From Cydia pomonella (Eukaryota > Arthropoda > Insecta > Lepidoptera > Tortricidae), in the NCBI RefSeq assembly GCF_033807575.1, contig NC_084704.1, positions 23,909,968 through 23,973,967 of the forward strand: a DNA stretch of 64,000 nucleotides. Reading direction: 5' to 3'. Under the pieces are notes generated by a model that saw only the letters and a program-made list of their open reading frames with translations, was not told the DNA's origin and searched no databases. Every line of letters begins with the position of its first letter. Positions within the stretch are counted from its first letter, which is position 1. Positions 23,684-36,046 of the stretch are shown piece by piece. The position numbers and the translations under genes are program-made.

Positions 23684-24410
23684 GGTTCCGTACCAAAAAG
23701 GTACAAAAGGAACCCTTATAGTGCGACTCTGTCCGTCCGTCCGTCTGTCCGTTTGTCCGTCCATCCGTCTGTCTGTCTGTCTCTCTGTCTGTCATATCGC
23801 TAAATCTCGAGAACCACCCAAGCAATCGATTTTAAATTAGGAATAGTTATGAATATGAACAACGCTAACCCAGATACATTGAAAGTTTTTTTTATTAGGT
23901 AACTATGGAAAATGGCCAATATGAAAAGGGGGCAACATTTCAGTTTAATGACTTGATAAGTGAGGTATCATTTGAAAGAACTCAAATTGTACATTCCAAA
24001 ACATTTTTTTCTTTTTTTCAAGGCGAAAAAAAAAATGTTTTACGAAGGAAAATGTAGAAATAAAAAAAATTACATCCGAGGGTTACTTATAGTCATTTTA
24101 GTTGTTGGTCCCCGCCTGCGATACTTACCATCAACAACAATATTCTTGTGGGGCTTGTTTTTCTCTTTTTTAGTGTGCAGTCGGATTTTTTTGTTTTTTT
24201 TATAACATATTTTTTTTATTTATACTTTTTAGCTACCCCCAAAACAACATCATATGACACTCCCGTGATCAAGACGAATCTAACGATACCTCAGACATCA
24301 AAATCCATCAAGCCGTTTAGGCTACAGGAGGCCACAAAGAACCAGACATACATACATACATATACTCGAAAAACATTACCCTCCTCCCTTTGGCAGTCGG
24401 GTAAAAATAC
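23684..24410. repeat. Dispersed repeat with tagggttccgtacc head and GTCC/GTCT microsatellite
   Basis: Starts tagggttccgtaccaaaaag. A (gtcc)n/(gtct)n tract runs at about 23732-23793. The body includes cgctaaatctcgagaaccac, and it ends near aacattaccctcctcccttt. The head is similar to the end of the family C elements near 3.7 and 5.9 kb. Open frames of 81 and 94 codons inside it are low-complexity and not credible genes. Confidence 0.6.
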
Positions 24411-24980
24411 CATCTTCCCCCCTTATCTCTGAAGTTTATCAAAGAAAAATTACGATATAATATGTACATAATATTAAGATAATGACTGTAGATTTTACAG
24501 GAAAAAATAATTCAGACCACTATCATCATAACTTTTTTTATTAAAAAAAACATATCCGTATTCAATTTGCAGTTTGACCAACTTCAAGTGTGTTTATTAC
24601 ACTTTAAATTTCTATGAGATTACATTAAAGACACCTTTTTTCAAATACATTATCAATGTTTAAATTGGTTCACATGATAGAGAATCATCCTGGAAAAACC
24701 AACATATAGGGAGCGTGCATGAACTGTAGGAGGCAGCACAGGAGCCGTCAGATTTTTGGCGCGAGATGGCAGAACCTACTATGCACAAGAAAACACGTGA
24801 CGTGTAAATGTACATGTTTATGGTTCCGATTCAGAGCACAAGATGGCAGACCCTCCAACGCGCACGATCCCTATACGTGCATTGCATCGCGCAAATTAAA
24901 TAGCCAATTTGCCGATAGATGGCGTTGTACACAATTATACTTAATATAGGTACTTCTGATCAAAAGTCTTTCGCTTTTGA
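24411..24980. other. Intergenic DNA with a diverged repeat
   Basis: At about 24720-24930 the motif gatggcag recurs (gcgcgagatggcagaacc, cacaagatggcagaccctcc), as in a degraded dispersed repeat. No gene. Confidence 0.4.
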
Positions 24981-24983
24981 ACT

Positions 24984-25349
24984 TGCACGAGATAATTCAA
25001 TGTTTGTACGGAACCCTCCGTGCGCAAGTAAAACAAAGTCGCACTTGACCGGTTTTTTTTATCCAGTTTACATCACATCACAAATAATAAGGACATCATA
25101 ATTGGACGTAGTTAAAGGAAAAGGATCCAGTCCACAAAAATAACAAAACATGAGTTAAGTATACCAGGCAGGCCTTTAATGTGTATATTTTCATTCAGCA
25201 AAAAAGCACTGAGCTCACATAGCGTTTTCATGCACGAGATAATTCAATGTTTGTACGGAACCCTCCGTGCGCAAGTAAAACAAAGTCGCACTTGACCGGT
25301 TTTTTTATCTAGTTTACATCACATCACAAATAATAAGGACATCATAATT
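24984..25349 (+). repeat. Pair of ~120 bp direct repeats
   Basis: The segments 24984-25103 and 25231-25349 begin tgcacgagataattcaatg and end aataaggacatcataatt. They are nearly identical, differing mainly by one T in a T-run and two bases after it. About 127 bp separates them. Both contain gcacttgaccggttttttt, an end typical of the local dispersed repeats. Confidence 0.85.
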
Positions 25350-26180
25350 TTATTTTAATACTATATGTGATGGATGTGTGTGTGCGACTTTAGACATTTT
25401 TAAATCAGTAATGGCCATTTGCAGCAACCACCAAAAACAACCAATATAATAAAATTAAGCGAACGCTTTAACGTTGACAGATGGTTTGATGCAATCGGCC
25501 CTGAACCGTATGAACTAAATGCTTAGTCTAAGTTTTTAGTAATAATATGTCTGACCAGTGTTCACGTAAATTTAAAAGTTTAAAAACGTAATCGTACTGT
25601 GTAATATATTACCATAGATAATTTTTTTGCTTTTAGATCAGATAAGTACCCAATCAATCTTCACGCATTTTCTATTGTAGATTAATAAACAAAATGTCCC
25701 TTTTAAATTAGCCGTGACCTAATAAAGGCAGGTAGTTGCCACCGACCGATAGACGAGGCGCGGCCTGTCAGATTCCCATTTACCCTGACAGGCGACGATG
25801 TCAAATCCGAGTCTACTCTGCATTAAGAGCACTCTCGTCCTAATTAGGAATTAATTGAATCAGCATGCTCCGAAGAGCCCTTTCCTGAACTACATAAAAG
25901 ACCCTACTAAAACCTATTAAATACTTAGCCAAGTTAGGTGGTAATTGTCATTTGAAAATGTCGTGATCGTTTATTTACAATTAAAATTCAAGTTTAAAGT
26001 AAAACGCCCATTTTTGCCTAAAGATTAAAGTTTCAAACAATACATTACAATACATTTTGGATGCGTTTGGCATTCGAATGAATTATCTTTTCTAATGACA
26101 CGAGCATTATGTCACAGACGGGGTTGTTTTTTTCGATTTCGTTAAAATGCGTGAAGCTGACTTTCGAATCGGTGTGTTGT
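25350..26180. other. Intergenic DNA
   Basis: Holds a 60 bp fragment at about 25445-25505 (aagcgaacgctttaacg, gacagatggtttgatgcaa) that recurs at 28088-28147. Nothing else recognised. Confidence 0.45.
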
Positions 26181-26189
26181 GATCGTGAG

Positions 26190-26200
26190 TCAGTCTCAGT
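26190..26200 (+). promoter_or_regulatory. Candidate arthropod initiator (TCAGT)
   Basis: TCAGT followed at once by a second CAGT lies about 40 bp upstream of the ATG at 26232, within a locally GC-rich 5' region. This matches the arthropod initiator consensus. No TATA box is clear. Confidence 0.35.
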
Positions 26201-26231
26201 CGGTACCGACTCGCAGGCGGCTGCGGACGCC

Positions 26232-26280
26232 ATGCTGCGCGCAGTGACGGACGGCTGGAAACGCTACTGGTGGGGAACAG
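26232..26280 (+). CDS. Possible first coding exon of an unidentified gene
   Basis: ATG with a reasonable start context (gacgccATG) opens a short frame, MLRAVTDGWKRYWWGT, that runs into a cag/gtacgg splice donor with one extra base. The exon is GC-rich against AT-rich flanks, as for the real exons elsewhere in the window, and follows a candidate initiator. I do not recognise the family from 16 residues and could not find the next exon before 39 kb. The alternative is that the region is non-coding or carries an antisense frame. Confidence 0.4.
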
Positions 26281-27454
26281 GTACGGAACAACCAATCACG
26301 ACTTCCTCAATAAACTTCTCAATTATAATACGTTCCGACGCGAAATCGCGTAGGGTCGCCACCTCACCCTTGCGGCGCCACATTTTTTCAACAACTTAGT
26401 TAAAGTATCGGGAACAAATAAATACCGATGCGAAGTACGCGTGCCGCAAGACTATTTACGTCCACGATCGTTCTGCTTCGTATCCGCTCGGCCTTTTCCG
26501 GAGCACGTGGTTGTGTAAGTCTTTGACAGGTGTGTTATCTCGCGAAACTGATAAGGATTCTCTTCCGACTTTTCTCATATCATACTCGTAATATCTACCG
26601 CCCGTCGACGTCATAGTATACATATAAATACGATATCAGTCGTTCGTTGTAATCGTTAATCGTTATCATTTGCAAAAGAGCCCTTTGCATGACCGTGATT
26701 AGGTTCTAATCGTACCTATCTAGTAATGTGTTATCGTTAACGTATTATTTAATAATTGTTATAAGTAAGCTAGTGCGATTAATAATAATAATAATAAGTC
26801 AAATTAATTATTATTACATGTTAATTTAATTTTCCATTTGAATAACATATATTTTAATGTTTAGACTTAAATTGTTTCACAGCTAAACTTTAATTCGGCA
26901 AACTACCTGTTTGCTAACTTCAATATACACTGTGAAATTTAATCGGTGATCACGAGTTGAAAAATATTAATTACCTACATCATCTAAATTCAATTCAATA
27001 CGCGAGATCTCTAGCAATATACTTAATTACAACTAATTAATTACAGTTAATGCTATCGTTACAATAAATAATCGCTGCATTCATGGACACATTTATTGAA
27101 GGGAAGTAGTTGTATGTCACTTCACTCTTTTGTCTATGGCTACCGCGCAGTTAAGCGCAATTTTGTCAAAAACTATTATCGACGAGCTTCACACAGCTGA
27201 CATACGGGTAGATCAGAAAAAACCGAGTTCTACGTCAAGTGCCATGGCTTAATATGAATTTAACAATGATAAATTGACAACTTATTGCTCATAAGTCTTT
27301 AATTTTTAATTGTTGTTACTTTAGACAGAGGTTTTAAAGACTAAACCATTGGTAGGATGATGATAAATTTCAATTAACATTTAGTTGTAACTTAAAAATG
27401 AGGTGTTATAAAAAATTGTTATGTTATCGATTACTGCGTTAGAAAACTGAGTTC
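26281..27454. other. Intergenic or intronic DNA
   Basis: AT-rich with a short (aat)n run near 26775. No exon or repeat is recognised. Confidence 0.5.
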
Positions 27455-27636
27455 CAGTACCCCTAGTGTAAATTTAGTCGATAGCGAAACGTGACGTACG
27501 CGTTTGCGTTAAGTCTCATTTTGTATGGGTTTTTGAACAGCGCGCCAAGCGGGACGTTTTGGAAGTACAAAATGACACTTAACGCAAACGCGTACGTCAC
27601 GTTTCGCTGTCGAAAATATTTACACTAGGGGTACTG
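27455..27636. mobile_element. Fold-back MITE, 182 bp
   Basis: Starts cagtacccctagtgtaaat and ends in its inverted copy. The arms continue inward through gaaacgtgacgtacgcg and gcgtttgcgttaagt, with few mismatches, and leave a ~50 bp centre. No coding potential. Confidence 0.85.
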
Positions 27637-28387
27637 ATCATCGATTAAATTTCACCGTGTGTTGTATACAAATAATTACAAAATACAGCGATGTACAAAG
27701 CCAAGCTAACTTTTATCTCCCTCCATAAAAATAAAATTTGAAAAACAAGCCAGATTCAATTTAGTCCTCATACATGTTTAATAGCCGTCGACAAACTATA
27801 ATTTCCCAACCACTATCATGCTCCAGTTCTCATGACCGACCGGTCACTCATCATGGTTTCGTGTATAAAACACCCAAGTACCTATCTAACTATTCCATCA
27901 ATTTTTTTTCGAAAATGGCTATTTTTCAATCACTTTTTCATAAATAATCAATAATGGATACCTGCCTATCTAATGAAAATGTGATTTGATTAATAGTTAA
28001 GTGCCTATGACGCAGTTACGTCGATAAGAAACTTAGGTACAGTTGCACCAACGACATTTAGCGGCCTGATCAAGGTATGAAACTTCCGATACAATAAAAT
28101 TTAGCGAACGCTTTAACGGTGACAGACGGTTTGGTGCAACCGACCCTTAAACCAGTATCACTGGAGATAGCATGACGAACCTAAGGAGGAAAATTGTAAC
28201 ATTATGCTCTGACTTTTCTTTGAGATGGATCTCTTGAAAGTGATTTAAAAATTATTGTCACGATAGTTTAAGATTCATTGAGTTTAGACAATGTGTATAA
28301 GTTGCTTAGATAAATCTCGAAAAAGAGGGTCCCAAATGTTTTTTTTTTTGCAATAAGTAGGCAGTTATCTTTTGACATAATGATCCT
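27637..28387. other. Intergenic DNA with a small repeat
   Basis: The segment 28035-28147 has roughly inverted ends (acagttgcaccaacgac; acggtttggtgcaaccgac) and shares its right half with 25445-25505, consistent with a small MITE. No gene. Confidence 0.45.
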
Positions 28388-28600
28388 TTTTAACCGACTT
28401 CAAAATTCGAAAAGGATAAGATGGTACGAAGTTTTTTTTTAATATTATTTAGTAGAACTTCGTCATTTCTGAACTGATTTGGAGAAATATTTATTTGATT
28501 GAAAAAACAATACAGATTGGTACCATTTTTGTCAACATCTAGTTCTGATAACCGGATCCACGAGGAATCGAAGGAACTCCAAATCTTAAACGCATACATA
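28388..28600. repeat. Dispersed repeat fragment (taaccgacttcaa family)
   Basis: Begins ttaaccgacttcaaaattcg. Related ends occur at 20919 and, inverted, at 37370-37390. The 69-codon minus frame here is not a credible gene. Confidence 0.5.
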
Positions 28601-28654
28601 CACTAATTATTGTATTATCACTAACAATTAACAAATCAAGCATTTCTAACAGTC

Positions 28655-28925
28655 AAGCATGTCTGGCCTAGTGGGTAGTGACCCAGCCTATGAAGACGAC
28701 TGGTCCCGGGTTCAAATCCTGTTAAGGGCATTTGTGATGAGCACCGATATTTGATCCTGAGTCATGGGTATTATCTATGTATTGAAGTATTTATAAATAT
28801 TTATATATTATATAATTATATCGTTGGCTGAGTACCCAAAACACAAGCCTTATTGAGCTTAGTGTGGGACTTAGTCAATTTGTGTAATAATATCCTATAA
28901 TATTTATTATATTTATGTAATTTTT
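28655..28925 (+). mobile_element. tRNA-derived SINE family A, best copy
   Basis: It has an internal pol III promoter: A box tggcctagtggg at 28663 and B box ggttcaaatcc about 45 bp later. Then come the family body (gatgagcaccgatatttgat, gagtcatgggtattatctat) and tail (aagccttattgagctta) with a T-rich end. Other copies lie at 22400, 35812 (-), 46340 and 61840. Confidence 0.85.
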
Positions 28926-29225
28926 TTTTAAATGTTTATATCATTAAAAAAATGACATATTATGAAGTAGAACTGCCGATGAAGACCTAAACAAAACCCC
29001 TCAATGACACGATTTCAAGTTTGGCGATAGGTCTACTTCGTTAGTAGTGTGTTCAGCAAGTTAGGTTTAATTTTTTTTGTCAAGGTCACGATGGATTCCA
29101 TGCGGAATAGGCGGTATTCCTCAAATCCCAAATAATTGTTTTTTTTATTTATTTAAAAACCAAACACTTTTAAACAGTGCTTTTTGATGAAAAGGAACTG
29201 ATCATGAAGAGGGCTTTTGCCTCTT
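28926..29225. other. Intergenic DNA, nothing recognised
   Basis: AT-rich, with no repeat family or gene that I can name. Confidence 0.5.
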
Positions 29226-29310
29226 CTCCACTACCCTAAGGTTGTCTCGAAGAGATCGCTCTTTAGTGAAAAGACCGCCTGTTGTCTACCATATTTTAAG
29301 TTATGTGCTT
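29226..29310 (+). mobile_element. LINE 3' tail family D, fragment
   Basis: Contains aaggttgtctcgaagagatc and aaaagaccgcctgttgt, matching 21612-21660. Confidence 0.6.
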
Positions 29311-31145
29311 AATTTGTATTGTCGCACATCGCTAAAACCGATTTTTTGTGGTAGTCTCATGATTCATTATCTTATCATTAGCCTACGAGTACACTACCTA
29401 CCTGGAGACAGATTTAGCCGTACACACAAAGGAAGTAAGTTCTAAATGGTTCATGAAACATGATGATACAAGTATAATAACTAGACTAGATAGTGTGTAG
29501 ATATTAGTTATTTCATAGTAGGTAACTAATCATTGATTTTAGTTTTTACTTATTACTCACGTACCTCTGTTTTCTCTTTTCTATTATTGTCTTTAGATTT
29601 TATTAATAGAAGTTGCTGTCCGTAACTGTCAGAACTGGCATTTTACTTCGAGACACGCCATTTATGAATAAAATATTAGGTAGGTATTGTGCAGTTTTTA
29701 CTCATTGTAAGCATTTGTATACAATTGTGAATGTGATTATTTATACTGGATGTCGGTTTTGCAAGATAGAGGACCGTAAGGGCTACCCATTTGAACCCTA
29801 TGTAAGAAGGTACACATAAAATAAAGTTCCTGAAACAAGGATTTTTTTTTTTCAAGATCTTTTCGAATGTCAATATAAGGAAACTAGAAAATGTCTTGCC
29901 CAAGGAATAGAATGGCTAGTATTAAATATCTTGGGACAAGAACTGCTTTCTTGTCTCAAATAACAAATTATCAAATAAAAGGGCTCTTCTCAATCTTGAC
30001 CCATGCAATAAAACTTTTTTCACAAAACTTAGTCTAGAATTTTGAGAATTTAACTTTCTTGAACCGTTAGTGAGATTATTTTAATCCAAGGTATATTCTT
30101 ATAAGATATACAGGGTTCATGTTTCATAAAATTATTTTTTATCTGTGTGTGTGTGTGTGTGTGTGTGTGTGCATGCAAAATTAGTGGTTACGGAGAAATC
30201 AACAATATTGTGCTGTTAGTACTTTGTCCATCTCTGCAAATCTTTGGGTTTCATATGATTCGTACTGGTCGGAACACCCAGTATATTAACTTACTTACCT
30301 ATTTCACAATATTAACAAATTGGGTTGTTAGCAATCATAAGACTGGGAACCGTGAACTTAAATATTTATTGATCACATTCTTTTAACATTCATTCAATCA
30401 TCAAAAGGGCTCTATAGTAACAACAAGACGACATAAGTTAACGAGTGGTTTATATGCAGATAGCACGCAACGTGAAACCTTGGCCTGGAGGCAAACGCAT
30501 CCAATGAAGCCCGTGATGACTTCACAGCTAATTCATTTTACCCAATTGCGAAAGAAAATCTAGGTTGAGTTTTAAACAATGTTTATTTTAAACTCATATA
30601 TTCGTAGGTACATATGACCACTCGTTACACTCAATTATTTTGTTTATTACATGGGGGAAAAGATTTATAATTTATTTCCGTGCTTTTCCCACAATGTTTG
30701 AATTTTGATTCGCCCGTTTATTGATGATCGTGTTTCAGGAATTTTAACAAGTGGTGTTGGCAAGTCCAACACAAACTAAACCCATTAATTTCTTCTTTAA
30801 TTCATCGCTTTTGCTCTGTGGTCTATGTTTTATTCGTTCGCTATTCAGTTCGTTACCATGTAAATCATAATACATTTATTTCAGATATCACTTTATGTGC
30901 TTTTAAGAGGAAATACTAGCTAAGCTCCTCCTCATATTTGAGAATTTTAAGTAAATATCTCCATCGTGCTGATGAAGGCGGCTACTAAAATTTGTGCGAT
31001 AAGGATAGGTTACCTAACTGCAGTTTAGAGAAAAAATTCTGTGTAAAAATTTCAGAAATCGACGTTTCGTTCTCAACATTTTCCTCCTCCAAAACTTAAC
31101 CAATCGTAACGAAATTTTGGGAACAGAATGAGCAAGAAATAAAGA
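29311..31145. other. Intergenic DNA
   Basis: Contains a (TG)n microsatellite (30144-30171). Short open frames near 29613-29903 lie on both strands and lack support. No gene is recognised. Confidence 0.5.
30144..30171 (+). repeat. (TG)n microsatellite
   Basis: About 14 uninterrupted TG units, probably polymorphic. Confidence 0.95.
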
Positions 31146-31306
31146 ATGACTCACGCTAGACCGGGCCGGGGCCGGGCCGGGGCCGGGCCGGAGCTTCCGG
31201 CGCTTCGTTTTCTCTGGAAAGCACAACGTGATCACCGATCAGCCGTCATAGAAAATGACGTGTCAGACGCTCTGGCCTGGCCCCGGCCCGGTCTAGCGTG
31301 AGTCAT
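31146..31306. mobile_element. GC-rich MITE with ~30 bp terminal inverted repeats
   Basis: The ends atgactcacgctagaccggg and cccggtctagcgtgagtcat are inverted copies. The left arm then carries three direct copies of a ccgggccgggg unit. A 73-codon minus frame crosses the element and has no support. A diverged relative is at 7810-8027. Confidence 0.82.
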
Positions 31307-34299
31307 CCTTGATCCGTGTCTGACTGCTTTGATTATTGCGTTTATTGTTGCCGATTTTCTATGCTAGGCGTCTGTTTACGGCGCATTTATTTGGTCGTTT
31401 TAACGCTTTTTAAAATAACCGAGTTCTTATAAAAACAAGAATATAAAAAAATCGAAACGTGTCGACACAGGTACTGGTAATATTGAGCTTATATAAATTA
31501 TTCATCTAGGGCCAATCTCTAATATAATATAAATGCAGGTGTCCTGATTGATTCACGCAGAGCCGAAACTACAAATGCTGGAAAGTTGAAATTTACACAC
31601 TAGGTTTCATTTATAAAGTGCACAAGAGCTAAGAAGCGATTTTGAGAAATTCAACCCCTAAAGTGGTGTAAAACGGGTTGAAAGTTTGTATGGAGATCAA
31701 AAAAATGTTGAGTGCGGGACTTGCAACTCTGTACATGGGCATATTATTAAAACACAAGAAAAGTAATTTGAGCGTTTTTAAAAATTCATTCCCTAGCAGG
31801 CTTCAAAAGGGGTCGAAAGTTGGAATCCAGTCCAAATAATGCTTTAAACCATTTTATAAAGGCATACTTAATATAACATTACTAAAATAAGCTAGGAACT
31901 TTCCTTTTAAACTAAGCTAGCAACTTGAAACTTGGTAAAAGGGCATTATATTAAAATAGACGAAAACTAATTTTACAGTTTTTGAAAATTCATTCCCTGA
32001 GTTGGTCAAAAAAGTGTTGAAAGTTTGCATCAGGAACGAATTTTTTTGTAAACAGTGAACTTGAAATGTCGTAAAAAGACACAATAATAGAAAATAAGAA
32101 ATGCGATTTCAGCGTATTTAGAAATGTATTCCCTAAGGTAGTTAAAATGGATTGAAAGTTTGGATTAATCTCCTAATTCGATAAAAAAGGCTTAAAAGTT
32201 TGCATCGGGAGCGAACATTATTTTAAATAGTGGACTTGAAAGTCTTCTAAGGGGGCTTAGGAGGATTATATAGAGAACACCTTTTCAGTTAGGGGCTTGA
32301 AACTTCGTTGGTTGGGAAAAACAAATCTTAGGCGTTGTATAATAATTAAAAATTTATTAACCGTCCCTACTGCTATCTTTTGCTACATAATGTTCTAATA
32401 CTCTCATGTAGGTATATAATATGTAACCACCGTAAAATAGTAAAATATAATGTGTGACCATCAAGACGGTATCCCAGAACAAGTGGCATATTATAAAACA
32501 ACCAACAAAACAAATGCTGCTTGACTGAGACACTGAACAAAAAATAAATACTCCTTCACTGACACTGAATAAACCGAACGTAGGTAAGACCCGACGCAGA
32601 AAAGTTCATCTAGTGTAACATTTATTTTAATATGTTTTACATGTTGACTTAGGTCTAAACTAATATGAGACTAATCATTGTATTATTTAATGTTATTTAT
32701 ATTGTTGATACTATAACATTTATCCTATAAAAATTTGACTTTTAAAAGCCAGTATCCAAAACACATGCTTTGACTGATCTAAAATGCTCTGACTAGACGA
32801 AAACATACGCATTAGCTCATTTATCTGCAGAAATAACTCTATCTGTTCGACTTTAAGATTTTTACTGTTTAACTACTAGATAGATTTAAAAATTAACGTT
32901 GAAATTTAATGAAATATAATTGTTGACCGTTTCAGGTGAAACTTCGTCATAATATAAAAAAAATGTCTCTTTACTGAATTTTATAAGTACAGTCGCAGCA
33001 GTATTATTGTAATATCCAGTTAATAGCTTCTTACAGATTCCGAAGTTACAGTAATATAATGTAGGACGGTTCTATAGGACGATTCGATCAGTCAACTCTG
33101 TAATCGATCCGCGTCGCGTCGGCGTCCCATATGAATTTGTTTTACATCCTCACTGTAGGTAATTGCAGTCTATTAGCGCGAATCAATCACGAACGAATAG
33201 ACGCATTCAATTTAATTGATGCTTTACAATGTTGTCTACGTGCATGATGTGCTTATATAATATTGATGGACGTGAATGTCAGTCAGTTGTCGTGAATGTC
33301 AGGCCTCCTACGGTTCGCCTACAGCTCATAAAAGACATCTCGAAACTCGTAAATAACACACACTTTGCACACTTGCATTGAAATGTACTATTTCGTCATT
33401 TTATTTTTACTTTTATTATTCTTTTTATTGACCACAAAATTGCCGAAAGAATTGCAAAAAAAAATTTACGTAGTGAAGCATAGTTAAAGATCTTTAATTG
33501 GTCTTAAGTTAATTCATACAATTGTGTTACGAAAATTAACCACATATATAGTATTTATTTGTTTGAATTGATTTTTGACCTGTAATTTACATTATCAGTA
33601 AAGTATGAGTATTGTACTTATTTCATATTAAGTCTACAGCACACGCATAATTGTCCTAACATAATGGAATCAATTAACTTCAGATTAATTACAGGTCCTA
33701 AACTATGTACATTTTTATTGCAATTCACCCGCATAATTCCAGACAGAAAAACATAAGTACTTATCTGCTTAATAAAGAGCATAGCAGCCATTCTCTTTAT
33801 GATGCTAGCTTATAAGGCCCCAGTAATTGGAAGTATCCCGCACTAATCAGAAGTGAGTGTCTCCATTGATGTGGCATGCGAACAATGAGGTCGTTGATAA
33901 CATTCCTATGGGGTTAATGGTTCCGACGATAAATCAGAACATGTATAATCGTTCGCTTGCTTGACTTATTTATTTAAGGAAATATGACGCTTTCCAGCAC
34001 AGGTTCCTCATGCTTGGTTCCTCGTGCACTAAGGTCCTTTCCACCTGAAATTCTGTTAAAAACTCCTTATTGCTCATGAAGCATAAGGACCCTTCTCTGA
34101 TGTTAATCACATATGGATCTAATGGACCTAATCATATAACAACAATGTAGCAAAAAATAACTTTACGTTGTAAATATGTCTTTACGAGTACTTACATATA
34201 CCTACTTACGTAAATTCATTTTTTACACCACAGAATGATCCAAATCGACCCTTCCTCTTCGTATCGATTTATGTCGTTATTCATAGACTAATGGTAAAT
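31307..34299. other. Intergenic DNA with an old internally repetitive element
   Basis: Between about 31545 and 32290 the strings aaagtttg(c/t)at and aaattcattccct recur with divergence every ~150-250 bp, as in a decayed repeat. The rest is AT-rich with no recognised gene. Confidence 0.45.
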
Positions 34300-34412
34300 C
34301 GGCAAAGCATCTCACTTTGTCGCTTGGCATAAGGACGAGATTTTCTTGTATTTTATACGAATAACCTGTCATAGCGTCCTTATGGCAAGCGACAAAGTGG
34401 GACGTATTGCCG
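34300..34412. mobile_element. MITE with ~40 bp inverted arms
   Basis: Ends cggcaaagcatctcactttg and caaagtgggacgtattgccg, continuing inward as tcgcttggcataaggac and gtccttatggcaagcga. About 110 bp in total. Confidence 0.82.
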
Positions 34413-35162
34413 GTTTCGATCACATATACCTATATTATAGGACACTTGTAATGTAGGATAACCATTTTAGTTAAAGTTTGTTTGTGTCTAAGTAGGTAAT
34501 ACTTTATGTTTTGAACACACAAAATTCACTAGAACGATCATGAAATTTATTGTATTTAGACTTTATTGCATAAAAGAAAAACTTAATATACAAAAGGCGA
34601 ACTTAATGCCATGAGGCATTCTCTACTAGTCAACCTTAGGGCTTAGAAAAGATACACTAGAATTCACTAGAATTACCTACCTATGTAATACCTACTAAAG
34701 TATAACGCTTTTAAACATGGCATTGTGATCATATTTCTAAAAGCTAAAGGTTCTCCTTAAAAATGTAAGAGCAGAAAGACGTTCCATACCTACTAAATAT
34801 GAAACACTCTTCATGAAAACTTTATTTCTAATCATTACGTTACGCATTGTTCAATGTATGTATTTAACGGTTAATTGTAGTAGAATTGGTTATTTATAAC
34901 TGTTAGCCAAGAATACTAGCACGTGGAATTGTGTATTCAACGTGATGTTTACCATACTGTCTTGAGTGGGTACATGCAATTAGTAACAGGAATACATTGT
35001 ATGTGCCGTAATTATTCATGTGCATATCAATTCACGGTTTACTTTGGCATGCTTTTTACTAAGTTTATTATGGCTTTATTCATACATTTAACATTGAACC
35101 TGTCATTTGTAAGAAAGGTGTAAAACATAAATTAACTAATTGAGGCTAGTAAAATTGTATCT
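34413..35162. other. Intergenic DNA, nothing recognised
   Basis: AT-rich. A 66-codon plus frame (34923-35123) lacks splice sites and any recognisable domain. Confidence 0.5.
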
Positions 35163-35640
35163 AGGGTCGATGGCAAGAGGCATGACGGAATGACGCTGGT
35201 GTCTTGGAGTGTGGGTCGGCCACTTGTCTGGGACGCGACCTGCGTGGATACCCTGGCGCCGTCCCATATTCCAGGCACCAAAGTTGGCGCTGATGCGGCT
35301 GCATCCTCGGCCGAAAGCCTCAAAAGTCGCAAGTATGTCACACTAGGTAGTAGCTACATATTTGCGGCGTTTGGGGTAGAAACCCTGGGGCCGTGGGGGC
35401 CTAGCGCGCGTCGCCTCTATGAGGAGCTGTCAAAGCGCCTTATAGAGGCTTCTGGTGACCAGAGGGCTGGCCAATATTTTGCCCAGCGGATCAGCATTGC
35501 CATCCAGAGGGGCAATGCGGCCAGCCTTCTGGGCATTCTACCGAGCGACTTCGACTTAGGCCATTTTTTTTATTTATAAGTTTTTAATTTAAGTGACTTT
35601 ATTATGTTTTACTTGTTTTTTGTTGTGCCAATAAAAAATA
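35163..35640 (+). pseudogene. 5'-truncated LINE, C-terminal ORF2 fragment
   Basis: An open frame of about 138 codons from 35163 to the TAA at 35577 shows the C-terminal region common to a widespread insect LINE: GRPLVWDATCVDTLAPSH, VETLGPWGPSARRLYEELS, then AGQYFAQRISIAIQRGNAAS. The reverse transcriptase and endonuclease are absent. A short AT-rich 3' UTR with aataaa (35630) follows. The frame is intact over the fragment, so insertion is not very old, but it cannot be autonomous. Confidence 0.8.
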
Positions 35641-35811
35641 TTCTTTTACTAATACAAAAATAACTTCTTCGGAAAATCCCAATGAGAGGGAATATTCCTA
35701 TACTAGCGAGGATAAAATACCTCCAGGTAATGTTATTCCTCTTATAAACAATATAAACATTGCTTACTGGACGGCTTATTTCTGGAATAATAAAAAAAAA
35801 ATATATATTAT

Positions 35812-36046
35812 AGGACGTTATTACACAAATTGACTAAGTCCCACAGTAAGCTCAATAAGGCTTGTGTTGAGGGTACTTAGACAACGATATATATAATATA
35901 TAAATACTTAAATACATAGAAAACACCCATGACTCAGGAACAAATATCCATACTCATCACACGAATAAATGCCCTTACCAGGATTTGAACCCGGGACCAT
36001 CAGCTTCGTAGGCAGGGTCACTATCCACTAGGCCAAACCGGTCGTC
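35812..36046 (-). mobile_element. tRNA-derived SINE family A, inverted copy
   Basis: Reads on the minus strand as an A box (tggcctagtgga), B box (ggttcaaatcc), then the family body and tail (aagccttattgagctta). Nearly full length. Confidence 0.85.

Noticed and set aside
23684..24432. Plus frames of 81 and 94 codons
   Set aside because: Low-complexity Phe-rich translation of T-runs within a dispersed repeat.
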